A DNA stretch of 64,000 bases from an uncultured Lachnospiraceae bacterium (lineage in GTDB: Bacteria; Bacillota; Clostridia; Lachnospirales; Lachnospiraceae), in NCBI GenBank assembly GCA_910579425.1, contig CAJTVL010000013.1, positions 1-64,000 of the forward strand, given 5' to 3'. The notes beneath the pieces are model-generated. The model was given only the letters and a program-made list of their open reading frames with translations. It ran no database searches and was not told the DNA's origin. The translations under genes and the position numbers were made by a program. Each line of letters starts with the position of its first letter. The first letter of the stretch is position 1. Positions 25,878-33,869 of the stretch are shown in pieces.

Positions 25878-26771
25878 ATGAACTACAGCAGCCTGTACGA
25901 AAACAAAAAGAGGGGAACCGTTGATTTTCCCATAGAGCTTTACTCCTTAACGAGCGCTTCGCCCCGGTATCAGATGCCCTTTCACTGGCATCTGGATTAT
26001 GAACTAATCCTGATTTCCAGCGGAAGCTTTGCCCTGTCTCTTGACGGGAAAGCCTTTCCCATGCAGGCCGGAGACTGTGCCTGGGTAGGCGGCGGGGTAA
26101 TCCACGGAGGGATTCCCAGCGATTGTGTCTATGAATGTGTCGTCTTTGATCTGGGAACCCTGCTCCACGATACCCCTGTCTGTGCCAGGAGCGCCGCCAG
26201 ATTTTTGTCCGACGAAAGCGAATATACCGGCGTGTTTCCCGGCGGCAGTCTGCAGGCTGAGCTCTCCGGCCGGCTTATGAGGGCCATGCGCGAGGAACAG
26301 GGCGGGTATGAATGGACCACCCTTGGACTGATGTGGCAGCTGATGGGAAGCCTGGTGAGCCTGGTGCCCTCTTCCCCTGCTCCTTACCCGAACCGGGGAA
26401 ATTCCCCAAACAGGGGAAACATCAAAAAAATGAAATGGGTCCTTGCCTACATCAGAGATCACTACGAAGAAGCCGTCACCCTCACAGAACTTGCCCGGGT
26501 GGCGGGAATGAGCCCGAAGTATTTTTGCCGTGCCTTTTCCCATATGACCGGGAAAACCCCCATCGAATATCTGAACTATTACCGAATTGAACAGGCCGGG
26601 GAACAGCTTCTCCTGACAGAACGCTCTGTCACGGAAATCGCCCTGGCATGCGGATTCAATGATATGAGTTATTTTTCCAGAACCTTTTCCAGATATAAAG
26701 GAGCAAGCCCCACTGCCTACCGGAAATCCGCGAAAAGCCTCAGTCACGGCTCCGGATCTCAACAAAGCTGA
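25878..26771 (+). CDS. AraC-family transcriptional regulator, probable fucose regulator
   Basis: A 297-residue AraC protein: an N-terminal cupin-like sensing domain (FHWHLDYELILISSG near residue 35, DCAWVGGGVIHGG near 75) and two C-terminal HTH motifs (TLTELARVAGMSPKYFCRAF and SVTEIALACGFNDMSYFSRTFSR in part) that match the AraC signature. An AAAGGGAG site precedes the ATG. The gene is divergent from fucI, the usual arrangement for an activator and its target; fucose or a derivative is the likely effector, by inference. A short NRGN duplication (PNRGNSPNRGN) marks the inter-domain linker. Confidence 0.92.
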   Translation: MNYSSLYENKKRGTVDFPIELYSLTSASPRYQMPFHWHLDYELILISSGSFALSLDGKAFPMQAGDCAWVGGGVIHGGIPSDCVYECVVFDLGTLLHDTPVCARSAARFLSDESEYTGVFPGGSLQAELSGRLMRAMREEQGGYEWTTLGLMWQLMGSLVSLVPSSPAPYPNRGNSPNRGNIKKMKWVLAYIRDHYEEAVTLTELARVAGMSPKYFCRAFSHMTGKTPIEYLNYYRIEQAGEQLLLTERSVTEIALACGFNDMSYFSRTFSRYKGASPTAYRKSAKSLSHGSGSQQS

Positions 26772-27889
26772 AGGTATGCCCTCCGTCTGCCGACTGATAG
26801 AGGGCAAGCCCCGCCGTTATGCATCAGGGTTGCAAATCCAAGCTCCTCATCCAAAAAAGTAAAATCAATCCCCTGCCCCAGCTGTTGCTGAAAAGGATCG
26901 GAGCTGAACAGCTCCCGGGTCTCTTCCGCCTGGTTCTCCCTGGCCAAAGCCTCCTGCTCTTTCCGAAGCTCCCCGTAGGCCTCCTTCTCCTCCTCGTGCT
27001 CGCAAAAGGCTTCGGTAAGCGTCTCTTTCAGCAGGTGATAGCCCTCATTCCAGGACAGCTCTCCCGTAAGGATCTTTTCAGGCTCTATATTAAATAAGAA
27101 GTAATCCTCGCCGCTTCCCACCCAGACCTGAGCGAGCGCTCTGTCCGCAAGTGGCTCCGTCCCCCAGGGATATTGCCCTGTATTTCGCACAAATTGCAGC
27201 CAGTCCGTCAGGTTCGCCGCACAAAAGGCAATCTCTTCCTCCGTGTTGTAGCAGGTGACGGAAAGACTTTGATTCGGCGGCAGGCTCTCTGTCTCCTCTC
27301 CGGTATCCCTTGCCTCCTCCAGGGAAAGCTCACGGCCTTTCCCCAGCATCACTTCCCGGCCCCGGTTTTCCCAGAAACAGGCGGCCTCGCTGATCATAAT
27401 CTGGAAGCGGCCGTTGTTTTCCATTTCATAGCCCTCGGATACATGAAAGAAAATAAATTCTCCCTCCGTCACAGAATCCGGCAGCCGAAAGACATGCCAT
27501 CCCCCCGGCTGCCTGCTTACGTATTCTGCCCGGCCGCCAAACCGTTCCTGCACCTTTTGAGTCAGCTACTGCCTGTCCCAGCCAGGAAAGGGCCTGCGGA
27601 AAATCACCGCCACGGTTTCATAATAATCGACACGGCTCTCCGACAAAAAACCGGAACTGGTTCCCTTCAGATAGCCGTCGCCCATCCTCTCCTCCGTCAC
27701 CATTTCCTCGGTAAAGGTATAAAAAATCCCCAGGGGCGGGATCAGCCAGAGATAGGTTCCCTTCACCATCTGTGCGAAAGTGCGCAGCGCAAGTCCTGCC
27801 TGCCCCGCCCCATATTCTATTGCCTGCATCGCCAGCCCAGGCGCTGCCAGTGCGGCCGAAATGTATAAATATTTTTCTGTCTTTCTCAT
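26759..27889 (-). pseudogene. Hypothetical membrane-linked protein interrupted by an in-frame TAG
   Basis: The frame from 27889 encodes 107 residues with a hydrophobic segment near the N-terminus (YLYISAALAAPGLAM), then a TAG codon at 27566-27568. The same frame continues without another stop to 26759 for about 268 more codons. Reading across it gives FPGWDRQ-stop-LTQKVQERFGG, with no shift in composition, so this looks like one gene of about 376 codons with a nonsense mutation (a C-to-T change of CAG would do it). Other genes here end in TAG (12711-13277 and prfC), so TAG is an ordinary stop. I do not recognise the protein. The 3' end overlaps the convergent AraC gene by 13 bases. Confidence 0.6.
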
Positions 27890-28006
27890 TTTGCGTATCC
27901 GCTCTCCCCGTGTGGCTTTTTTTCACTATTTTACAGCATGTGCCGGGTATTTCAAGTATCCGGCCCCGGTTAGGTAAAAATTCTTATAGAGAAAGTGGAA
28001 GCTTCG

Positions 28007-28015
28007 TGGTATACT
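28007..28015 (+). promoter_or_regulatory. Extended -10 promoter of the BMP-like gene
   Basis: TGGTATACT (28007-28015) is an extended -10 element about 50 bases before the ATG at 28065. No good -35 hexamer accompanies it, which is common for extended -10 promoters. Confidence 0.45.
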
Positions 28016-28064
28016 AAATTGTACCAACAGGCACGCAGGTCATACACCACGAGGGAGGTTGAGC

Positions 28065-29978
28065 ATGGGAAGAGACGATTATGCAAAAGCGTATAAATTA
28101 GGTAAAAAAGACTATCAGGCCAGAATGCTTCGGGGAGAGAAACCCACCTTGGAAGTTTTAGACGACATCATGCCGGATAAGGGCTCCTATTTCGAGCAGC
28201 CTCTTGGTCTGGTACAGATTCCTGTGGAGCAGATCGCAGGAACCAAAACGGTAGGAAGAAGCAGCTCCTTTTCAGGAAATTTTATGCCCATTCTGCGGGA
28301 CGGCACAGAGTTTGCCGCCAAATGGGCCAATTTAAGCACAAGCCATGTGGAAGAAGGGATCCGGGACCCCATCAAGGCTTACGAATACATGAATAAATTC
28401 TATGTGGAGGAGGGAAACAAACGGGTCAGCGTCATGAAGTATTTCGGCGTGGTTTCCATCCCCGGAAATGTGATCCGCATTGTGCCCAAGCGTACCGACG
28501 AAAAAGAAAATAAAATCTATTTTGAGTTCATGGATTTTTATCAGACTGCCCCCATCAACTATATCTGGTTCAGCCAGGAGGGAAGCTTTGCAAAGCTTCA
28601 GGAGGCTGTGGGGAAGAAGCCGGGAGAACTCTGGAATGAGGATGAGCTCCTGAAATTCAGCTACATCTATACCCGTTTCACCGCTGAATTCAAGGCAAGG
28701 GGCGGCAGCAAGCTGTCCATCACCCCGGCAGACGCCTTTCTTTCCTTCATCACCTTATATGGCTATGACGAGATGGAGGAAAAGACCACAAACGAATTAA
28801 AGGAACTGATCGCCAAAACCTGGGAGGAATTTGCCCTGCTCCAGGAGGAACAGGAAATTGATCTGAGGATGAAGCCCACGCAGGAAAAGAAGCCTCTCAT
28901 AAGCACGCTTCTGCATCCTTTAACCTCCGCCAGGCTGAAAATTGCCTTTATCTATGAAAAGACACCGGGGACCAGTGCCTGGACCTACGCCCATGAGCTG
29001 GGCCGGCTTTATCTGGAGCAGACTTTCCCGGATGAAGTATCTACTTCTTTTTATGAAAACGGGACGCAGGAAACGATTTCCGCTCTGCTGGATGCCGCTA
29101 TCGCAGAGGGGTGCAATCTGATCTTTACCACCACCCCCACCTTCGTCCAGGCCAGTGTAAAAGCGGCCATCGCCAATCCAGACGTCCATATACTGAACTG
29201 CTCCTTAAACACCTCTCACCGTTACATCCGCACCTACTACTCAAGGATGCATGAGGCCAAGTTCCTGATGGGAGCAATTGCCGGGGCCATGGCCGAAAAT
29301 AACCGCTTAAGCTATGTGGCGGACTATCCGATCTACGGCTCCATCGCCAACATTAACGCCTTTGCCCTGGGAGCCAAGATGATCAATCCCCGGGCAACGG
29401 TTTACCTGGAATGGTCTTCCTTAAAGGAAGCGGACTTAGAAGAGCGGATCCGCAAGTCAAACGCCTCCTGTATCTCCGGAAAGGATATGGTAATTCCCGA
29501 GGAGGCATCCCGGTTCTTCGGCATTTACCACCTGGAGGGGGAACGCCCCAGGAATCTGGCCATGCCTTTATACCACTGGGGGAAATTTTATGAACAGCTA
29601 ATCCGCACCATCATGGACGGTACATGGAAATATGACGACGATCCCGGTTCTACCAAGGCCATCAACTACTGGTGGGGAATGGCGGAAGGCGTCATCGACG
29701 TGGCCTGCTCCCAGCGGCTGCCTATCGGCACCAAACGGCTGGTAGAGCTTTTGAAAGCCACCATCAGCGCAGAAATTTTCAATCCTTTTTCCGGCATTTT
29801 GTATTCCCAGACAGGGGTTGTTCAGGACGATCCTGAAAAGAGCCTTTCTCCGGAAGAAATCATGACCATGGACTGGCTGGCCGAAAACGTGATCGGTTCC
29901 ATCCCCAAAAAGGAAGAGCTGACCGAGCATGCGGAAGCCGTCATCAAACAGCAGGGAGTAATAAAGAAGGAAGGTTGA
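28065..29978 (+). CDS. Cytosolic fusion of a ParB-like domain and a BMP/PnrA-like ligand-binding domain
   Basis: A 637-residue protein with no signal peptide, lipobox or membrane helix. Residues about 45-170 carry a ParB-like core (PLGLVQIPVEQIAGTKTVGR, then EGIRDPIKAYEYM and YVEEGNKRVSVMKYFG). From about residue 290 to 600 there is a BMP/PnrA-type periplasmic-binding fold (LKIAFIYEKTPGTSAWTYAHELGR, then SRMHEAKFLMGAIAGAMAE). BMP proteins bind nucleosides and normally act outside the cell with an ABC importer; here the domain must act in the cytosol, perhaps as a sensor. The ATG at 28065 follows GGGAGG. It is 8 bases upstream of, and surely co-transcribed with, a metallophosphoesterase gene. 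Confidence 0.8.
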   Translation: MGRDDYAKAYKLGKKDYQARMLRGEKPTLEVLDDIMPDKGSYFEQPLGLVQIPVEQIAGTKTVGRSSSFSGNFMPILRDGTEFAAKWANLSTSHVEEGIRDPIKAYEYMNKFYVEEGNKRVSVMKYFGVVSIPGNVIRIVPKRTDEKENKIYFEFMDFYQTAPINYIWFSQEGSFAKLQEAVGKKPGELWNEDELLKFSYIYTRFTAEFKARGGSKLSITPADAFLSFITLYGYDEMEEKTTNELKELIAKTWEEFALLQEEQEIDLRMKPTQEKKPLISTLLHPLTSARLKIAFIYEKTPGTSAWTYAHELGRLYLEQTFPDEVSTSFYENGTQETISALLDAAIAEGCNLIFTTTPTFVQASVKAAIANPDVHILNCSLNTSHRYIRTYYSRMHEAKFLMGAIAGAMAENNRLSYVADYPIYGSIANINAFALGAKMINPRATVYLEWSSLKEADLEERIRKSNASCISGKDMVIPEEASRFFGIYHLEGERPRNLAMPLYHWGKFYEQLIRTIMDGTWKYDDDPGSTKAINYWWGMAEGVIDVACSQRLPIGTKRLVELLKATISAEIFNPFSGILYSQTGVVQDDPEKSLSPEEIMTMDWLAENVIGSIPKKEELTEHAEAVIKQQGVIKKEG

Positions 29979-29986
29979 CATAAGCC

Positions 29987-30610
29987 ATGAGGATACTGGT
30001 GATCGGAGATGAAGAGTCAAAATATTTATGGGACTTCTTTGACAAAAGCAAAGTGGAAGGAATTGATCTGATCATTTCCTGCGGGGATTTAGATCCCCGC
30101 TACCTGTCTTTTCTGGTAACCCTCTGCGCTGTCCCTGTCCTGTACGTACACGGCAACCACGACGGAAAGTACGAAAAAATTCCGCCGGAGGGCTGTACCT
30201 GCATTGAAGACCAGATTTTTGTCTATGAAGGCATCCGCATCTTAGGGCTGGGCGGTTCCATGCGTTACAGGCCAGGGCCTCATCAATATACCGAAAAAGA
30301 GATGTATAAGCGCGTAAAAAAGCTCCGGTTCCAGCTTTTTAAGCACCGCGGCTTTGACATTCTGGTGACTCACTCTCCGGCCTACCAGCTCAATGACGGA
30401 AGAGACCTGCCTCATCAGGGATTCCAGGTTTTCCGCCGCCTGATTGAAAAGTACCATCCTAAATTTTTCCTCCACGGCCATGTGCATATGTCCTATGGAA
30501 GGCAGCACAAGCGGTATGACAAGTATCAGGATACCCATGTAATCAACGCCTTTGAAAGGTGTGTGTTTGACTTTGAGGACGAGGATCCCCAAGCCCATAT
30601 TTTTAAATAA
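29987..30610 (+). CDS. Calcineurin-like metallophosphoesterase
   Basis: A 207-residue phosphoesterase with the ordered metal-binding motifs of the family: GDE near residue 7, ISCGDLD near residue 30, YVHGNHDGKY near 53, LVTHSPAYQ near 125 and FLHGHVHMSY near 160. The first motif has GDEES where many relatives have DxH, so one metal site may be modified. The substrate (nucleotide, phosphodiester or protein) cannot be read from sequence. It begins 8 bases after the ParB-BMP fusion gene, and a strong terminator follows (30640-30672), so the two form a closed two-gene operon. Confidence 0.9.
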   Translation: MRILVIGDEESKYLWDFFDKSKVEGIDLIISCGDLDPRYLSFLVTLCAVPVLYVHGNHDGKYEKIPPEGCTCIEDQIFVYEGIRILGLGGSMRYRPGPHQYTEKEMYKRVKKLRFQLFKHRGFDILVTHSPAYQLNDGRDLPHQGFQVFRRLIEKYHPKFFLHGHVHMSYGRQHKRYDKYQDTHVINAFERCVFDFEDEDPQAHIFK

Positions 30611-30639
30611 CGGACTTCTTTTTCTTTCGCAGAACGGTT

Positions 30640-30672
30640 GAGAGAGCCGGAAATACCGGCTCCCTCTTTTTC
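30640..30672 (+). terminator. Rho-independent terminator of the BMP-phosphoesterase operon
   Basis: GAGAGAGCCGG (30640-30650) pairs with CCGGCTCCCTC (30656-30666), with one mismatch and a 5-base loop, followed by five T. It closes the plus-strand operon shortly before the convergent HTH gene ending at 30693. Confidence 0.85.
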
Positions 30673-30692
30673 CCCGACACACTATGACAAGC

Positions 30693-31457
30693 TTATTTGC
30701 CTTTTCCTTCCAGCTCTTCTTCCAGTCCCTCCAAAATATGCACTATATCCCGGATAGGCTCTCCCTTCCTCAGCATATCCTGCATTCTGCGCTGTATCCT
30801 CAGATAGCTGATTTTTTCCGGCACCAGACCTTCCGCAATCCCCGGAAAAAACTCGCTCACATTGTCAACCATGATCTTGACCAAATGCTTGTTTAAAATC
30901 TCGGCGTAATGCTCCCGGCACTCCAGGGCCACACGGTCAATCATTTCCCGGAAAGCTTTTTCATCCTCCGGCTCCTTCTCTTTCGCCCTGCCCTCCCAGA
31001 GTATTTTGTCATAGGAGAGAATCTGATACACATCCCTTTCAAGCCCTACATGATCCTTCATACGCAGAACCGGCAGCAAAATTCCCCAATCCTGCGCCAG
31101 CCTCTTCCGCTGCCGATTGACATAATCCGTTTCCAGTCCTGCAATCACACAGGGGATCAGCCCTTCCCCGAACCGCAAAAGCAGCGGCTCCGCAAAGAGG
31201 TTGTTCTTAATCTCCTGTTCCATAAGCACATTCGCATTCTCCACCACCTTGCCCTCTGCAAGTCCCAGCAGAGTATTGGCGCTGACGTCTAAGATCTGGC
31301 AGATTCCCCTGACAAGAGATAAATCCGGCAGACCGATCCCCCTCTCCCACTTACTTACCGCCTGAGGCGTTACCCCTAACCTGGAAGCAAATTCCTCCTG
31401 GGTCATTTTCCTGTTCTGTCTGCACTGACAGATGATTTCTCCAATATCCGCTTTCAT
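30693..31457 (-). CDS. XRE HTH domain fused to a FlhA/FHIPEP-type cytosolic domain
   Basis: A 254-residue protein. Residues 1-65 are an XRE HTH (ICQCRQNRKMTQEEFASRLG, VTPQAVSKWERGIGLPD). The rest resembles the cytosolic C-terminal domain of FlhA/InvA (FHIPEP), the gate of flagellar and type III export. Around residue 95 EPLLLRFGEGLIPCV is followed by an arginine-rich helix and GILLPVLRMKDHVGL. Near the end VPEKISYLRIQRRMQDMLRKG and PIRDIVHILEGLEE match FlhA subdomains. No membrane helices are present, so it cannot be an export channel. The start MKADIGEI is preferred, since the longer frame has no ribosome site. It probably is a regulator that borrowed a FlhA fold for ligand or partner binding. 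Confidence 0.8.
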   Translation of the reverse strand: MKADIGEIICQCRQNRKMTQEEFASRLGVTPQAVSKWERGIGLPDLSLVRGICQILDVSANTLLGLAEGKVVENANVLMEQEIKNNLFAEPLLLRFGEGLIPCVIAGLETDYVNRQRKRLAQDWGILLPVLRMKDHVGLERDVYQILSYDKILWEGRAKEKEPEDEKAFREMIDRVALECREHYAEILNKHLVKIMVDNVSEFFPGIAEGLVPEKISYLRIQRRMQDMLRKGEPIRDIVHILEGLEEELEGKGK

Positions 31458-31613
31458 ATCGATTCCCGATCCTTTCTGCAATATTTCGTCTGCGCGCATT
31501 CCCTGAGCCGGCCTGTCAGGCGGCAGGAAATTTCCTGTCTTAATCATATCAGCAAAAAGGCCCTCTGCAAAACAACGTGTGGTTTTTCTTCTGTTCAACT
31601 GCCAATAATCCGG

Positions 31614-31925
31614 TCAATCCAAATGGAATACCGGATGCAGATCGACGCTGACCGGACTGTTATCCGGATTTGTTTCCATAATATCCGCCATAAAATCCCA
31701 CCATTTCCGATTGATTTCCGTATCCGCCCCTGCCTGCCATAAGGCTTCATTCTCAATCTCAATATATCCGAACAAGGTCAGTGTTTCCCTGTCAAGGAAG
31801 ATGGAGTAATTCTTCCCGCCGTGTTCATGGATCATGTCCTTCATTTCCGGCCAGAGCCGGTTATGCCTTTTTTCGTACTCGGCCTCCATACCAGGGTAAA
31901 GCTTCATTTTGAATCCTTTGATCAT
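31614..31925 (-). CDS. rhaM: L-rhamnose mutarotase
   Basis: A 103-residue protein matching RhaM in length and sequence: KRHNRLWPEM carries the catalytic His, GGKNYSIFLD forms a core strand and KWWDFMADIMETNPDNSPV is the family's C-terminal signature. It interconverts the alpha and beta anomers of L-rhamnose (related enzymes act on L-fucose). The start MIKGFKMKL is supported by the AGAGGACAGGAA region. It is not next to a rhamnose operon but lies in the same 24-32 kb stretch as fucI, and may serve 6-deoxyhexose metabolism generally. Confidence 0.95.
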   Translation of the reverse strand: MIKGFKMKLYPGMEAEYEKRHNRLWPEMKDMIHEHGGKNYSIFLDRETLTLFGYIEIENEALWQAGADTEINRKWWDFMADIMETNPDNSPVSVDLHPVFHLD

Positions 31926-32057
31926 TTCCTGTCCTCTCCTTTCTTCCTCTCTCAAAGCAGCAGGTATCCTTTCCCCTGCGAAAACTATATTTATTATATA
32001 GCTGTCCTGTTTTTTGAGCAATAATTTAATTTTTCCTTAATTCTTTTTTAAAATTGG

Positions 32058-32086
32058 TTGAATATGGAGCAAAAAGATGGTAGTAT
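32058..32086 (+). promoter_or_regulatory. SigA-type promoter with a long leader for the secreted protein gene
   Basis: TTGAAT (32058-32063) and TAGTAT (32081-32086) have 17-base spacing. Transcription starting near 32093 would give a leader of about 235 bases before the ATG at 32329, far longer than elsewhere in the window. Confidence 0.55.
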
Positions 32087-32092
32087 ATTACA

Positions 32093-32328
32093 AAATATAC
32101 AGTTTCAATCAGAAAACAGGCCTTGTGTAAATTTACCAACAAATTTAGCGTTTACGCTTCGAGCATGAGTACATAATACAATATGCGAGCCATCCTGATG
32201 TCAGGTTTCAACGGACATCCTCTATTTATCAATGAATGACTCACTTTACAAAACAGCCTTGAAAAAGGTATTATTGCCGCAAGGCATTAATATACCACAC
32301 TTAATAAATTATGAAGGGAGAATTCATC
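32093..32328 (+). other. Long 5' leader of unknown function
   Basis: This stretch of about 236 bases precedes the secreted-protein gene. It contains an AGCGTTTACGCT mini-palindrome (about 32147-32158), a perfect CCTGA-TG-TCAGG hairpin (32194-32205) and an AAGGGAG ribosome site. No consensus of a known riboswitch (c-di-GMP, purine, lysine, SAM, TPP, cobalamin) was recognised. The gap 32022-32328 holds no other gene. Confidence 0.35.
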
Positions 32329-32913
32329 ATGAAGAAAGTAGTTTTACTGTCCTTAGCAGCTACCCTGGTATTTGCAGTTCCTGTTATGGCAAAAGAAGCC
32401 GGCTCTCCTGTAGCAGTTTATCTGGAAGATTCTTCTAATGTAGGGGATCCCAATGTTACCACTGCTGCAATCGAGGAAGCCAAATTAGTTGGTGAGTATA
32501 TGAACAATGCCGTTACAGGTATTTGGGCAATGGATAAGGTTATTCCTGTTGCTCAGGGCGGCGGCGTAGTGGTTGACGGAGTAAAGACCAATCTGACCTT
32601 CTCCGTGTTAAAACCCGAGCTGAGACGTGTTTACACCATCAAGGATGCAGCGGCAGCCATGGGCGGCACTGTATTAAACGTTGTTAAAGTAGGGATTCCT
32701 GCTGAGCTTCGTTTTGAGACAGCCAATGTCAACTTCTATACCCCCGGTATTGTAGACGGACAGAATGTGAAAGTGTTCCAGTATGCTTACTCTGAGGGCG
32801 ATGATGATATTTGGAATGAGCTCAATGTAACTGAAGTAAGGGAAGATCACGTAGTCGTTGATATTCCCAATAACGGCGGCGTAATCGCTTTCGTAGAAGT
32901 TCCTGCCGAATAA
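32329..32913 (+). CDS. Secreted hypothetical protein
   Basis: A 194-residue protein with a clear Sec signal (MKKVVLLSLAATLVFAVPVMA, cleavage after about residue 21). The mature part is beta-rich and acidic, with no cysteine, no membrane anchor and no cell-wall sorting motif. Features such as GIWAMDKVIPVAQGGGVVVDG and DIPNNGGVIAFVEV do not match a domain I recognise. It is a single-gene transcript: promoter at 32058-32086, long leader, and a strong GNRA-looped terminator at 32955-32990. The codon use and strong signals suggest an abundant product. Confidence 0.75.
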   Translation: MKKVVLLSLAATLVFAVPVMAKEAGSPVAVYLEDSSNVGDPNVTTAAIEEAKLVGEYMNNAVTGIWAMDKVIPVAQGGGVVVDGVKTNLTFSVLKPELRRVYTIKDAAAAMGGTVLNVVKVGIPAELRFETANVNFYTPGIVDGQNVKVFQYAYSEGDDDIWNELNVTEVREDHVVVDIPNNGGVIAFVEVPAE

Positions 32914-32954
32914 ATAAAGATCTTTTTTAATTTTTCTATCAAGTGTGGGCATAT

Positions 32955-32990
32955 GCGTACTGCTGCGCAAGCGGCAGTACGCTTTTATTT
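32955..32990 (+). terminator. Rho-independent terminator with GCAA tetraloop
   Basis: GCGTACTGCTGC (32955-32966) and GCGGCAGTACGC (32971-32982) form a 12-bp stem with one G-U pair, closed by a GNRA loop (GCAA), followed by TTTTATTT. It ends the secreted-protein gene. Confidence 0.88.
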
Positions 32991-33027
32991 ATGCACAGGC
33001 CCCTGCGGAGGAAATATGCCCCTACTC

Positions 33028-33852
33028 CTATAATGCCTGGCAGAACGGGCAAAAATACACGGTTCCGCCCAGATAACTCATTTTTTTGATCTCGCTCCCG
33101 CAGTAAGGGCATGGCTTTCCCACTGTCTTTTTGGACAGTCTGGTGACATAACCTCCCGCTTCCCCGAAAAGGGTCTTTTCCGTGTCCCTGCCTCCCGCTC
33201 CCATCATCTGTGTCAGGACGCTGAGCACCGCCTCGTAGGTTCTCTTCCACTGATCCTCCGTAAGCAGACTGATCTTCTGTTTGGGATGGAGCGCGGCTTC
33301 TAGCAGAATATCCTGGAGAACCCCGTTTCCGAGTCCTGGGATTCTCTGGTGTGTGGCCAGGAATTCCTTGACAGAGGTTTTACCGGAAAGCCCTTCCCGG
33401 AGGCTGCAGAAATACTCATAGTCAAAAGCCTCCGTTCCCGGCAGCGGTTTGCTTTTTGCCGCAAGATAATAGGGGTTATCAAAGCTTGCCGGCTCCACCA
33501 GAAACATTGTCCCGTACATTTGCACCGTGCAGATCAGGGAGGAGCCGTCCTCTAAGGTGATCCGCAGCTGGTATCTGTCGGGAAGCTTTTTCCCGGGAGG
33601 AAAATAGCGGATGTTCGTACCGTCTCCCAGCAAAAGGCTGTGACCGGAAAGCTCTATTTCCACCATGCTTCCGAGCCCTGTGCTGCCGCCGATTCTCTGC
33701 CCCTCCATGATACCGGCATAAGCGGAGGGCTCACCGTAATACCATGCAAAAGAGTGCTTCGTGTGCTCTGCCTCGGCTTGGACAATCTCCCGGCCCTCTA
33801 CAGTCTCATTCAGTTGCTGCGCCAGCGTAAGGCTTTCCGGTATCTCTATCAT
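33028..33852 (-). CDS. Fpg/Nei-family DNA glycosylase homologue lacking the N-terminal proline
   Basis: A 274-residue protein with the Fpg/Nei fold: an H2TH motif (PGLGNGVLQDILLEAALHPKQK in part, near residue 175) and a C-terminal zinc finger with CPYCGSE and FCPFCQ. It starts MIEIPESL instead of the canonical MPELPE: the second residue is Ile, not the catalytic Pro, while Glu3 is kept. The start is firmly set by GGAGGGAG. The usual Arg before the last zinc-finger turn is also not obvious. It may be an altered glycosylase, often labelled endonuclease VIII in Clostridia, or a DNA-binding relative. It overlaps no gene and is followed, on the same strand, by intergenic sequence. Confidence 0.8.
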   Translation of the reverse strand: MIEIPESLTLAQQLNETVEGREIVQAEAEHTKHSFAWYYGEPSAYAGIMEGQRIGGSTGLGSMVEIELSGHSLLLGDGTNIRYFPPGKKLPDRYQLRITLEDGSSLICTVQMYGTMFLVEPASFDNPYYLAAKSKPLPGTEAFDYEYFCSLREGLSGKTSVKEFLATHQRIPGLGNGVLQDILLEAALHPKQKISLLTEDQWKRTYEAVLSVLTQMMGAGGRDTEKTLFGEAGGYVTRLSKKTVGKPCPYCGSEIKKMSYLGGTVYFCPFCQAL

Positions 33853-33869
33853 CTATGCTCCCTCCTGTC

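Noticed and set aside
27566..27568. Possible pyrrolysine or recoded TAG codon
   Set aside because: TAG is used as an ordinary stop by other genes in the window (ends of 12711-13277 and prfC), and no sign of pylT or pylS was seen; a nonsense mutation is simpler.
32093..32328. Riboswitch in the leader of the secreted-protein gene
   Set aside because: No conserved core of a known riboswitch class could be matched; only small hairpins are visible.
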